NCBI GenBank assembly: GCA_023386765.1
Contig: JAEWJD010000093.1
Location: 1 to 21,507, forward strand
From: Pseudomonadota bacterium
GTDB lineage: Bacteria; Pseudomonadota; Gammaproteobacteria; Burkholderiales; Burkholderiaceae_B
Direction of reading: 5' to 3'
Length of the DNA: 21,507 nucleotides
How positions within the stretch are numbered: the stretch's first letter is position 1; each line of letters starts with the position of its first letter. Both the position numbers and the translations under genes were made by a program. This document shows positions 1-6,571 of this stretch, piece after piece. Below the pieces are notes generated by a model that did not search any database, was not told where the DNA came from, and saw only the letters and a list, made by a program, of their open reading frames with translations.

Positions 1-14
1 TGATTAAACTTCAT
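1..14 (-). CDS. possible 5' end of a gene running off the left edge (partial)
   Basis: An ATG on the minus strand at 14-12 opens a frame of only four complete codons (Met-Lys-Phe-Asn, then His or Gln) before the window ends. A purine-rich GAGAG lies about 7 nt upstream, and the start is 79 nt after the antiporter stop, so it could be the second gene of the same operon. Some PLP-dependent Orn/Lys/Arg decarboxylases begin Met-Lys-Phe, and catabolic ornithine carbamoyltransferases have a similar Phe-Asn start. Either would be a natural partner for the antiporter. Four residues cannot establish identity, so this is a start-codon call only. Confidence 0.3.
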
Positions 15-93
15 ATCATCACTCTCAGTTGAAGTCGACCGGCACATCCGGCCTCTGATACCGACTAAAGGAACTCTGCGACAAATACCGCAA

Positions 94-1548
94 TCAGAAT
101 TTGATATATCCCATGAAATAAAGCACGACCACCAGGATATCTACGGCCAGCAGCAGGACAAGCGCGATGCGCTCGCCCTTGTTCAAGGCCACCTCGGATG
201 ACGGATCTTGCCTGCGAGCCCAGAAAAACAAAGGCAAACCTACCGTCAGCAACAACGGCGTCATCGCTACATAACGGATATCGCTTGCGTACAGCATAAA
301 CAGGCAGAAGCCTGCGCCAATAAGACTACTTAACAGCGCCAGGCGAAGCCCGAGCGTCTGGCGTTTTCGATACTCACCGTTGAAGCAGATTTTGGTCAGG
401 TAGGCGGCCGAGGCGAAATAGGCGGGCAGCACGCAAATGGCCGAGATACCCAGCAGCGTCAGCCAGGCATCGTGCGAGAAATACACCATCAGCATGACGC
501 ACTGCATGAACGCGCTGCTGACCCACAGCGCCACCGAGGCCGCGCCACGCTTGTTTTCCTTGGCGAAAATCTTGGGGAAAGTGCCGTTCTGTCCTGCAAC
601 CTGCGGTATCTCGGCGCAGATCATGGTCCAGGCCAGCCAGCTGGTCAGAATCGAAATCAGCACACCCAGGTTGATCAGCACCTCACCCCACTCTCCGGTG
701 AGATGCTTCATGACGCCCGCCGTCGAGGGGTTGGGAATCGCGCTCAGCGCACCCTGTCCCATCACGCTGAAAGGCAGCACCGACACCATCATGCAGATCA
801 GCAGGCCCAGGATGAAACCAATGAAGGTGGCGCGTGCCACATCCTCTTTCTTCATGGCGCGCGCCGACAGCGCCACTGCGCCCTCGACGCCGATAAAGCA
901 CCACAGCGCCACATACATGGGCGAGAGCGTCTGCGACAGCACCGAGCCCAGGGGCTTCGATGCCGCCGTGCCCTGCTGGCCCCAGATATCGGTCGTGAAC
1001 TGTGCGTAATCCAGGAAATAAGTCACCGCGCCGACAAACACCACCAGCGGAATGAGCTTCATGAAAGTGCCGATGGTATTGAACACCCCGGCCATCTTGG
1101 TGCCGCCCAGCACCAGGGTATGGAAACCCCAGATGAGAATGGAAGCGCCCACGATCGAAGGCAGATTGTTGCCGCCGGTGAAGTCCCCTGGCAGGAAGTA
1201 ATTCAGCGTGTCCATCACCATGACGGCGAACGCCACATTACTGAACATGACCATGAGCCAATAGCCCCAGGCCACGACAAAGGCGCTCAGCGGCCCGAAC
1301 CCTTCGCGGGCGTACATGTAGATGCCGGACTGCAGGTCCGGCCGGACATCCGAGAGCACCATGAAGGTCTTGGCGATGAAGAACATGCCAAAACCACTGA
1401 TCAGCCACGCAATGACCACGGGCCCGAGCGCCGAGGTCTCCGCCATATTCTGAGGCAGGCTGTCCACACCACTGCCGATCATTGAGCTGACAACAATAGC
1501 AACTAACGCTACAAGGCCAAGTTTCTGATTGGTGTCACTAGTCTTCAT
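94..1548 (-). CDS. APC-family basic amino acid/polyamine antiporter (arginine:ornithine type)
   Basis: This 484-residue inner-membrane protein has about 12 hydrophobic segments. It belongs by sequence to the amino acid-polyamine-organocation superfamily, basic amino acid/polyamine antiporter branch (ArcD/AdiC-like). The first helix carries the family's unwound substrate-binding motif SSMIGSGVDSLPQNMA (residues 21-36). A long central helix with WCFIGVEGAVALSARA matches the conserved TM6 region of these antiporters. Such proteins exchange arginine, lysine or histidine for the product of intracellular catabolism (ornithine, agmatine, cadaverine). The ATG at 1548 was chosen because the conserved N-terminus begins there; the upstream in-frame extension (to 1764) has no family character. 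The ribosome-binding site is weak (GGCGG). A second gene may start 79 nt downstream. The exact substrate pair cannot be read from the sequence. Confidence 0.85.
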   Translation of the reverse strand: MKTSDTNQKLGLVALVAIVVSSMIGSGVDSLPQNMAETSALGPVVIAWLISGFGMFFIAKTFMVLSDVRPDLQSGIYMYAREGFGPLSAFVVAWGYWLMVMFSNVAFAVMVMDTLNYFLPGDFTGGNNLPSIVGASILIWGFHTLVLGGTKMAGVFNTIGTFMKLIPLVVFVGAVTYFLDYAQFTTDIWGQQGTAASKPLGSVLSQTLSPMYVALWCFIGVEGAVALSARAMKKEDVARATFIGFILGLLICMMVSVLPFSVMGQGALSAIPNPSTAGVMKHLTGEWGEVLINLGVLISILTSWLAWTMICAEIPQVAGQNGTFPKIFAKENKRGAASVALWVSSAFMQCVMLMVYFSHDAWLTLLGISAICVLPAYFASAAYLTKICFNGEYRKRQTLGLRLALLSSLIGAGFCLFMLYASDIRYVAMTPLLLTVGLPLFFWARRQDPSSEVALNKGERIALVLLLAVDILVVVLYFMGYIKF

Positions 1549-1997
1549 GAGCCGCCCGGCATTTCCGCCGTTGATAGTCAAAATGAACACAGAAAGATAA
1601 TGCGACGTGGAGGCACCCCTCCAGCACCGACTCGACAGCATCACTCGCGTACTTTTGCACATACTTGCGCAATACCGCGCAGCTGCTTTTCGCTCTTCTC
1701 TTTCTTCCCAGTCTTTCTCAATCACCAGAACAAGCAACGCCAGCAGTCGGAAACCAGCAGCCATTCAAAGAATGGCCCCGCTCCAATACCCTGCATTTCG
1801 TTAATCTAGGGTAACCCGACAATACAATCAGGTACAGCAAACAACGGTTAAAGTTCCGCCCGCGGATAGACGGGCGAGTCTCGCCAGGGAACGGCAGAAG
1901 CAAGTTCAACGGAACACCATGACACCCGTACACGAGCGGGCGGAAAAGACAGGGCGTGACGGCCCGATGTGGCATGACATGCCGCAGGCATGCATGG
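1549..1997. other. 450-base gene-free region upstream of the antiporter
   Basis: No frame in this stretch has recognisable protein features. It is less GC-rich in places than the flanking genes and must contain the antiporter promoter on the minus strand. I looked for an FNR/ANR box (TTGAT-N4-ATCAA), which often controls arginine catabolism, and found only a poor half match near 1571. A 13-nt inverted repeat GGCATG-A-CATGCC lies at 1971-1983, and GGGTAACCC at 1809-1817 is an odd palindrome. Neither has an assigned role. Confidence 0.4.
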
Positions 1998-2000
1998 AAG

Positions 2001-2038
2001 AAAAAAAGGCCATCCGCATGGCGGATGGCCTTTTTTTT
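2001..2038. terminator. strong bidirectional intrinsic terminator
   Basis: A perfect 10-bp stem (GGCCATCCGC at 2008-2017 with GCGGATGGCC at 2021-2030) has a 3-nt loop. It is preceded by seven A and followed by eight T, so it reads as a Rho-independent terminator on both strands. On the minus strand it lies about 60 nt past the tRNA-Ser 3' end and should stop that transcript before the antiporter region. Confidence 0.93.
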
Positions 2039-2089
2039 GGGTACGGCAGAAAGACAGGGATTCCTGAATCAATCTACCGCAATCATGTC

Positions 2090-2180
2090 TGGCGGACAGA
2101 GGGGGATTCGAACCCCCGATACGCTATAAACGTATACACGCTTTCCAGGCGTGCGCCTTCAACCGCTCGGCCACCTGTCC
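2090..2180 (-). tRNA. tRNA-Ser (anticodon GGA)
   Basis: The 91-nt minus-strand sequence folds as a class II tRNA. The acceptor stem is GGACAGG with a matching 3' strand, the discriminator is G, and CCA is encoded at 2092-2090. The anticodon stem CACGC/GCGTG carries the loop CTGGAAA with anticodon GGA at 2146-2144. The long variable arm and the T arm with GGTTCGAATCC are intact. The length, long variable arm and discriminator G fit serine. It reads UCC/UCU codons. Confidence 0.97.
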
Positions 2181-2294
2181 TGATGGACTTCCCTGCCCGG
2201 CATGCCGGGCCAACCCGTCCCGGGCTTTTTTGCAGATGCAAAAAATGGGAATCCGCGATTCTAGCAGGTTTTTGGAGCCCGTGGCGTGCACGCC

Positions 2295-3185
2295 TCAGCC
2301 GCCCTGGCGAGACAAGCGATCGGCAGCCGCGATGGCCTGGGCCAGGAAGGGGGAGGTGTCATCCCGCCGCCAACTGAGGATCAACGGCGATGTGAAGGCC
2401 GGCGCGTCGATAGGCAGGCAGACGATATCGGCGCGCTGCGACTTCTGCACGCTGGCCGGCACGACCGTCAGGCCCAGCCCCGCCACCACCAGGCCGAGCG
2501 CGGTCTGCAACTCATTGGCCTCCTGAACCACGCGCGGCGCATGGCCGGCAGCGCGCAGCAAACCCAAGACGTGATCCCCATAGTTGGGACGCGGACGGGC
2601 CGGGTAAAGCACGAAAGGCTGGGCCGCCAGCTCATCCAGCGTGAGCTGGGACCGCCTGGCCAGCGGATGGCTCAAGGGCAAGGCCGCCACCAGCGGCTCG
2701 TCCATGAGCACCCGCCGCTCGATCGCCGGATCGTCGAAGGGAATGCGCCCGATGCCCAGGTCGATGCGGCCGCTCTTGAGGCTTTCGATCTGGGGCAGGG
2801 TATTCATCTCGCTCAGGCCGACTTCGACCTGGGCGTCGGCCTGACGCAAATGGCGGATAAGCTCAGGCACGAAGCCATACAGGGCCGAAGGCACGAAGCC
2901 GATGCCGAACCAGCGCGCCGACTGCGCCCCCAGCCGCCGGGTACCCGCCACGATTTCATCCAGCCGCGCACTCAGCTGCATGGACTGCTCGTAGAAAAAC
3001 CGGCCAGCCTCGGTGAGTTTCAGGCCGCGCACGCCACGCTCGATCAGCAGCACCCCCAGTTCCTCCTCCAATTGCCGGATCTGGCGCGACAACGGAGGCT
3101 GGGCGATGTGCAAGGCGGCAGCCGCGCGCGTGAAGTTGCCTTCGCGCGCCACGGCCTGGAAATAACGCAGGTGTCGAAGCTCCAC
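2295..3185 (-). CDS. LysR-family transcriptional regulator (CatR/BenM-like)
   Basis: A 296-residue LysR-type regulator. The N-terminal winged helix-turn-helix occupies about residues 1-60 (ELRHLRYFQAVAREGNF, then AQPPLSRQIRQLEEELG), and a periplasmic-binding-protein-like effector domain follows from about residue 90 to the end. The GTG at 3185 is chosen as start because the family N-terminus begins exactly there, an AGGA lies just upstream, and longer frames add only unrelated residues. The HTH and the VVAGLGLTVVP segment near the C-terminus resemble regulators of aromatic catabolism (CatR/BenM group), but the ligand is unknown. It is divergent from the Bug binding-protein gene across 144 bp containing a T-N11-A palindrome, so it probably controls that gene and itself. 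Confidence 0.92.
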   Translation of the reverse strand: MELRHLRYFQAVAREGNFTRAAAALHIAQPPLSRQIRQLEEELGVLLIERGVRGLKLTEAGRFFYEQSMQLSARLDEIVAGTRRLGAQSARWFGIGFVPSALYGFVPELIRHLRQADAQVEVGLSEMNTLPQIESLKSGRIDLGIGRIPFDDPAIERRVLMDEPLVAALPLSHPLARRSQLTLDELAAQPFVLYPARPRPNYGDHVLGLLRAAGHAPRVVQEANELQTALGLVVAGLGLTVVPASVQKSQRADIVCLPIDAPAFTSPLILSWRRDDTSPFLAQAIAAADRLSRQGG

Positions 3186-3191
3186 TTTCCT

Positions 3192-3206
3192 ATACCCGGA
3201 AGGTAT
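3192..3206. promoter_or_regulatory. probable LysR-type operator (T-N11-A palindrome)
   Basis: A perfect inverted repeat ATACC-CGGAA-GGTAT satisfies the LysR-family T-N11-A rule (T3193, A3205). It lies 6 nt before the regulator's GTG start, in the divergent intergenic region, which fits autoregulation and joint control of the divergent gene. Confidence 0.6.
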
Positions 3207-3246
3207 GAATGGCGACCAATATAGTCTTGGACCGGGCTTTTTTCCA

Positions 3247-3279
3247 TTGCAATACTGCAAACAGAGGTGATCCCTCTGT
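3247..3279. promoter_or_regulatory. two adjacent inverted repeats upstream of the Bug gene
   Basis: TTGCA-ATAC-TGCAA (3247-3260) is a perfect 14-nt palindrome. It is followed directly by ACAGAGG-TGATC-CCTCTGT (3261-3279), a 7-bp stem with a 5-nt loop. They lie 51-83 bp before the ATG at 3330. They may be a second operator and a 5' UTR hairpin; no factor can be assigned from sequence. Confidence 0.4.
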
Positions 3280-3329
3280 CCGGAGCCGGACCGCCGGGCG
3301 CCTCGAAAAACCATAATCAGGAGACAGTG

Positions 3330-4307
3330 ATGCGCTTGTTCCCCCTTCTGGCCCGCGCCGCGATGGCAGGCTGTGCCCTTCTCGCCGCCACGGCCGCCCA
3401 AGCCGCCGGCTATCCCGAGCGTCCGGTCAAATGGATCGTGCCCTTTCCCCCGGGCGGCGCCATGGACAGCATCGCGCGCACACTGGGCGAGGCCATGGGC
3501 CGCCAGATGGAAACGTCTTTTGTGGTCGAGAACCGCCCGGGTGCGGGCGGCAATATCGGCGCTTCCAGCGTGGCACGCAGCGCCCCCGATGGCTACACCA
3601 TCATGATCGCGGCCAATGGCATGGCCGTGAACCCGGCGCTCTATCCAGGGCTGAACTACGACCCGCAAAAGGACTTTGCGCCAGTATCGCTATTGGCCGT
3701 CGTGCCCAACGTGCTCGTCACCAACGCCGAACGCAATGATGCGGCCTCGGTACAGGAAGTGATCGCGCGAGCGCGCGCCAAACCGGGCGCATACACCTAC
3801 GCCTCGGCCGGCGTAGGCACCTCCATTCATCTGGCCGGAGAGTTGTTCACCGCCATGGCGCCGGTCGACATGCTGCATGTGCCCTACAAGGGCAGCGGCC
3901 CGGCCATTGCCGACCTGCTCGGTGGCCAGGTGGACTATATGTTCGACAGCATCACCTCGGCCGGGCCGCATATCCAGGCGGGCAAGCTGCGCGCCCTGGC
4001 GGTCACCACGGCCAAGCGTTCGCAGGCGCTGCCCGATGTGCCGACCGTGGCCGAGGCCGGCGTGACCGACTATGAACTGATGCCCTGGTTCGGTGCCTTC
4101 GCGCCGGCCGGCACGCCGCCCGAGCGGGTGCAAGCCCTCAATCAGGCAATGCGCCAGGCCCTGGCCGATCCGAAGGTGCAACAAACGCTGGCTTCCATCG
4201 GTGCCGAGGCCATCGGCAGCAGCCCCCAGGCGCTGCAGGCCCATCTGGCCAAGGAAACGGCGCTATGGGCAGAGCTGATCCCGGCGCGAGGCATCAAGGC
4301 CCAGTGA
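3330..4307 (+). CDS. Bug/TctC-family periplasmic solute-binding protein
   Basis: A 325-residue tripartite tricarboxylate transporter receptor (TctC family, called Bug proteins in Bordetella). Residues 1-25 form a signal peptide (positively charged start, hydrophobic core, AAQA cleavage region), followed by YPERPVKWIVPFPPGG (residues 28-43), the usual family opening. An Asp at 46 lies in the PGGAMD loop that normally contacts the ligand's carboxylate or amine. GAGGNIGA and the YVASAGVGTSIHLAGE-like middle region are also typical. The start at 3330 has a good AGGAGA site. Such proteins deliver organic acids, amino acids or similar anions to TctAB membrane subunits, or act as sensors. No tctA/tctB lies here, so this is an orphan receptor. 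The divergent LysR gene probably regulates it. Confidence 0.93.
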   Translation: MRLFPLLARAAMAGCALLAATAAQAAGYPERPVKWIVPFPPGGAMDSIARTLGEAMGRQMETSFVVENRPGAGGNIGASSVARSAPDGYTIMIAANGMAVNPALYPGLNYDPQKDFAPVSLLAVVPNVLVTNAERNDAASVQEVIARARAKPGAYTYASAGVGTSIHLAGELFTAMAPVDMLHVPYKGSGPAIADLLGGQVDYMFDSITSAGPHIQAGKLRALAVTTAKRSQALPDVPTVAEAGVTDYELMPWFGAFAPAGTPPERVQALNQAMRQALADPKVQQTLASIGAEAIGSSPQALQAHLAKETALWAELIPARGIKAQ

Positions 4308-4314
4308 GCCACGG

Positions 4315-4346
4315 GCCTGCCGCGTCAGGAGCCGGCGGCGGCAGGC
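4315..4346. terminator. possible hairpin between convergent genes
   Basis: Arms GCCTGCCGC (4315-4323) and GCGGCAGGC (4338-4346) form a 9-bp stem with a 14-nt loop between and across the ends of the convergent bug and MFS genes. There is no T tract, so it would be at best a weak or Rho-assisted terminator, and part of it is MFS coding sequence. Confidence 0.3.
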
Positions 4347-5545
4347 TTCACCGGCACATTGGCCGAAGGCTCACCCGGCAACAGCGAAACCATGGCCGCC
4401 GTGCAGGCCGCCAGCCCCGCCATCACCAGCAACAGCGTGGTGAAACCCGCCTCCTTGACCAGCGGCCCGAGCAACCACACCGCCAGCGAACTCACCCCGA
4501 AGGACACCGTCAGGCGCATACCGGCCACGCGCGAGCGGCTATGGTCGTCGACGTAGCGCACGATCATGGCATCCGTGAAGGGAATCGCCCCGAAAATGAA
4601 GATCATCGCCCCCAGCAAGGCCACGTAGAACGCCCAGCCCTGGGCCCAGGCCGCCCACAACAGCAGAGGCACCTGGATAAGCGCGATCGTGCGATACAGC
4701 GGCTTGAGCGCCACGCGGTCGATCAGGCGTCCCACCACGATCTGCGCAAACGAAGCCACCACATAGATTGCGGCCAGCAAGGCCCCCACCAGCACCGGGT
4801 CGTTGACGACGTGTTGCAGACGCTGATCGAGCAGCTGCGCATTGCCATTGGTGGTGAAGTTGAACAGCAGGCTGCCGGTGATGGCCGCAGCCGTCATCAC
4901 GGCAAAAGCGCGCGCCAGCGCCTGAGGCGAGAGCGTCACGGGCGCACGGGCCTTGCGCCGGGCAGGTGCCTCGGCCTCGTCAGGGCAGACCCGCATGAAG
5001 ATCAGGCCGCAGACGATAGCCAACACGCCCGGCACCGCAAAAGCCGCGCGCCAGCCCAGCGACTGGACCAGCACACCGGTCACCAGCGCCGCGACCGCCA
5101 CGCCCAGATTGCCCGCCAGCCCGTTGACGCCGATCACTGCCCCGGGATTGGGCGCATGCTGCACGATCATCGGAATGCCAACCGGGTGATAGATCGCCCC
5201 GAACAAACCCACCAGGGCCAGCGCGCCCGCCAGTTGCCAGGCATTGCCGGCCAGCGCGCACAGCAGCGTGGCTGCGCCGATGCCAAAGAAGAACAGCAGC
5301 ATCATGCGCCGCCGCCCCCACAGATCGCCCAGCTTGCCGGCCGGCCAGGAGCCGATACCGAACATGAAGAAAGCCGCCACGCCATAAGGCATGAGGTCCT
5401 CCCACTGCGCGAAGCCGAAATCGCTGGCGATGGCGCCCACCGCCGTCGCGAAGATCAGCAGGAACATGTGGTCGATGCCGTGAGCCACGTTCAGCAAGAG
5501 CGTCACGGGACGGGCGTGAGGTCGGGGGAGATCGGAAGCAGTCAT
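4325..5545 (-). CDS. major facilitator superfamily transporter
   Basis: A 406-residue MFS protein with about 12 membrane segments in two halves, joined by a charged linker near residues 188-205 (DEAEAPARRKAR). The MFS signature between TM2 and TM3 is clear (GKLGDLWGRRR, residues 70-80). NVAHGIDH in TM1 (19-26) and GAIYHPVGIP (117-125) in TM4 resemble the Fsr (fosmidomycin resistance) branch of the family, so export of a small compound is plausible. The ATG at 5545 is used because the longer frame adds nothing conserved; its ribosome-binding site is poor. It is divergent from an AraC regulator 90 bp away, a layout typical of a regulator controlling its transporter. Its substrate is not known. 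Confidence 0.88.
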   Translation of the reverse strand: MTASDLPRPHARPVTLLLNVAHGIDHMFLLIFATAVGAIASDFGFAQWEDLMPYGVAAFFMFGIGSWPAGKLGDLWGRRRMMLLFFFGIGAATLLCALAGNAWQLAGALALVGLFGAIYHPVGIPMIVQHAPNPGAVIGVNGLAGNLGVAVAALVTGVLVQSLGWRAAFAVPGVLAIVCGLIFMRVCPDEAEAPARRKARAPVTLSPQALARAFAVMTAAAITGSLLFNFTTNGNAQLLDQRLQHVVNDPVLVGALLAAIYVVASFAQIVVGRLIDRVALKPLYRTIALIQVPLLLWAAWAQGWAFYVALLGAMIFIFGAIPFTDAMIVRYVDDHSRSRVAGMRLTVSFGVSSLAVWLLGPLVKEAGFTTLLLVMAGLAACTAAMVSLLPGEPSANVPVKPAAAGS

Positions 5546-5584
5546 GGGATCGTCATGCCAGGGACAAGAGGATGCGCCAGTGTG

Positions 5585-5611
5585 CCGAGAAGCGACTATT
5601 CTGTCTCTCGG
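5585..5611. promoter_or_regulatory. inverted repeat in the MFS/AraC divergent promoter region
   Basis: CCGAGA (5585-5590) and TCTCGG (5606-5611), separated by 15 nt, lie between the two divergent starts. Their position suits an operator for the AraC regulator, but AraC proteins often bind direct repeats, so the assignment is tentative. Confidence 0.3.
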
Positions 5612-5635
5612 TGTTCTGACTGAAACTATCGAGAT

Positions 5636-6427
5636 ATGGACAAACCCGTGGCCCGCCCCGATAAACCGGGTGCCCCCATCATCAGCGTGGTCTACCCGGA
5701 TGCGCCAGGCGTGGTCACGCGGCGGCGTACGCTGGAGGCAGACTTTCACGTCCAGCCGCACTGGCACGAGCGCGCCCAACTGCTATATGCCTCACATGGG
5801 GTCATGCGCATCAGCACGCAGCGCCGGCTCTGGATTGCACCGCCGACCCGGGTGCTGTGGATCCCGGCGCAGGTCGTGCACGAGATCCGCATGAGCAGCG
5901 CCGTGGACATGCGCTCGCTCTACCTGGACGCCAGCCTCACCCGCAGCATGCCTGCGGAGTGCGCCGTGCTGGAGGTCACTCCCTTGATGCGCGAATTGAT
6001 GTTGCGGGTGTCGGAGACGGCCGCCCCGCGCCAGGGCGGCCCCGAGCACGATGTGCTGAGCGCAGCCCTGTTGCTGGAACTGGGCCGCCTGCCGCAAGGC
6101 GGTTTTGATCTGCCGTTGCCACTCAGCGCCGACCTGCGCCAACTGTGCGCCGACCTGCTGGCCGACCCGACGCTGGCAGCCACCCCGGCGCGCGCCGCCG
6201 CGCGGCTGGGCGTCAGCGACCGCACCCTGTACCGGCGCTTTCTGCGCGAAACCGGCCTGAGCTTTCGCCGCTGGGCGGAACAGGCGCGCCTCTTGGAGGC
6301 CGTGCGCCGGCTGGCCGAAGGCGTACCGGTCACCACGGTAGCGCTGGATCTGGGATATCAGAGCCCCAGCGCTTTCAGCGCCATGTTCCACCGCCATATG
6401 GGCGTACCGCCCCGGCAATGGCGTTAG
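5636..6427 (+). CDS. AraC-family regulator with cupin sensor domain
   Basis: A 263-residue regulator. The N-terminal half is an AraC-type cupin: PHWHERAQLLYASHGVMRI (residues 41-59) and WIPAQVVHEI (75-84) give the expected His/Glu-lined barrel strands. The C-terminal 95 residues hold the double helix-turn-helix: AAARLGVSDRTLYRRFLRETG (187-207) and VALDLGYQSPSAFSAMFHRHMG (235-256). This architecture matches the NimR/YeaM subgroup, whose genes are commonly divergent from an MFS exporter, as here. It therefore probably controls the MFS gene at 4325-5545. The start codon has only a weak ribosome-binding site. The stop is 1 nt from the stop of the convergent small gene at 6429. Confidence 0.92.
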   Translation: MDKPVARPDKPGAPIISVVYPDAPGVVTRRRTLEADFHVQPHWHERAQLLYASHGVMRISTQRRLWIAPPTRVLWIPAQVVHEIRMSSAVDMRSLYLDASLTRSMPAECAVLEVTPLMRELMLRVSETAAPRQGGPEHDVLSAALLLELGRLPQGGFDLPLPLSADLRQLCADLLADPTLAATPARAAARLGVSDRTLYRRFLRETGLSFRRWAEQARLLEAVRRLAEGVPVTTVALDLGYQSPSAFSAMFHRHMGVPPRQWR

Positions 6428-6428
6428 A

Positions 6429-6548
6429 TCAGATCATCGCGTCGCCCGACTTGCGCGCCGCGCGAATGTCGCGCCGCAACGCCACGATGAGCACTGCCAG
6501 GATCACGAAAGAGATCGCCGGCCAGACGAGGAAGTAGAAAGTCAACAT
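6429..6548 (-). CDS. 39-residue membrane protein, putative small subunit of the adjacent symporter
   Basis: This short frame begins MLTFYFLVWPAISFVILAV and ends with a basic tail (RRDIRAARKSG). It is therefore a single hydrophobic helix (about residues 3-24) followed by a cytoplasmic positive segment. The ATG at 6548 has AAGGAG 8 nt upstream, an ideal spacing; the in-frame ATG two codons earlier (6554) is only 2 nt from that site. It lies 23 nt after the stop of the sodium:solute symporter and shares its strand, so the two are surely cotranscribed. Short one-helix proteins of this kind are known next to sodium symporters (putative transporter small subunits) and could assist assembly or stability. 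That role is inferred from context. Confidence 0.8.
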   Translation of the reverse strand: MLTFYFLVWPAISFVILAVLIVALRRDIRAARKSGDAMI

Positions 6549-6571
6549 AGTCATCGCTCCTTGAAAGGGAC

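Noticed and set aside
472..1485. Long plus-strand frame opposite the antiporter
   Set aside because: It is His/Arg/Gln-rich with no domain, and lies wholly opposite a clear membrane protein; this is a shadow of GC-rich codons.
1571..1585. Possible FNR/ANR box (TTGATAGTCAAAATG) before the antiporter
   Set aside because: Only the left half matches TTGAT-N4-ATCAA and it lies about 25 nt from the start codon; not convincing.
1549..1764. Upstream in-frame extension of the antiporter to an ATG at 1764
   Set aside because: The extension lacks family character and the conserved N-terminus starts at 1548.
4265..5623. 452-codon plus-strand frame opposite the MFS gene
   Set aside because: Composition is dominated by His, Gln and Arg; the minus strand encodes a full MFS protein there.
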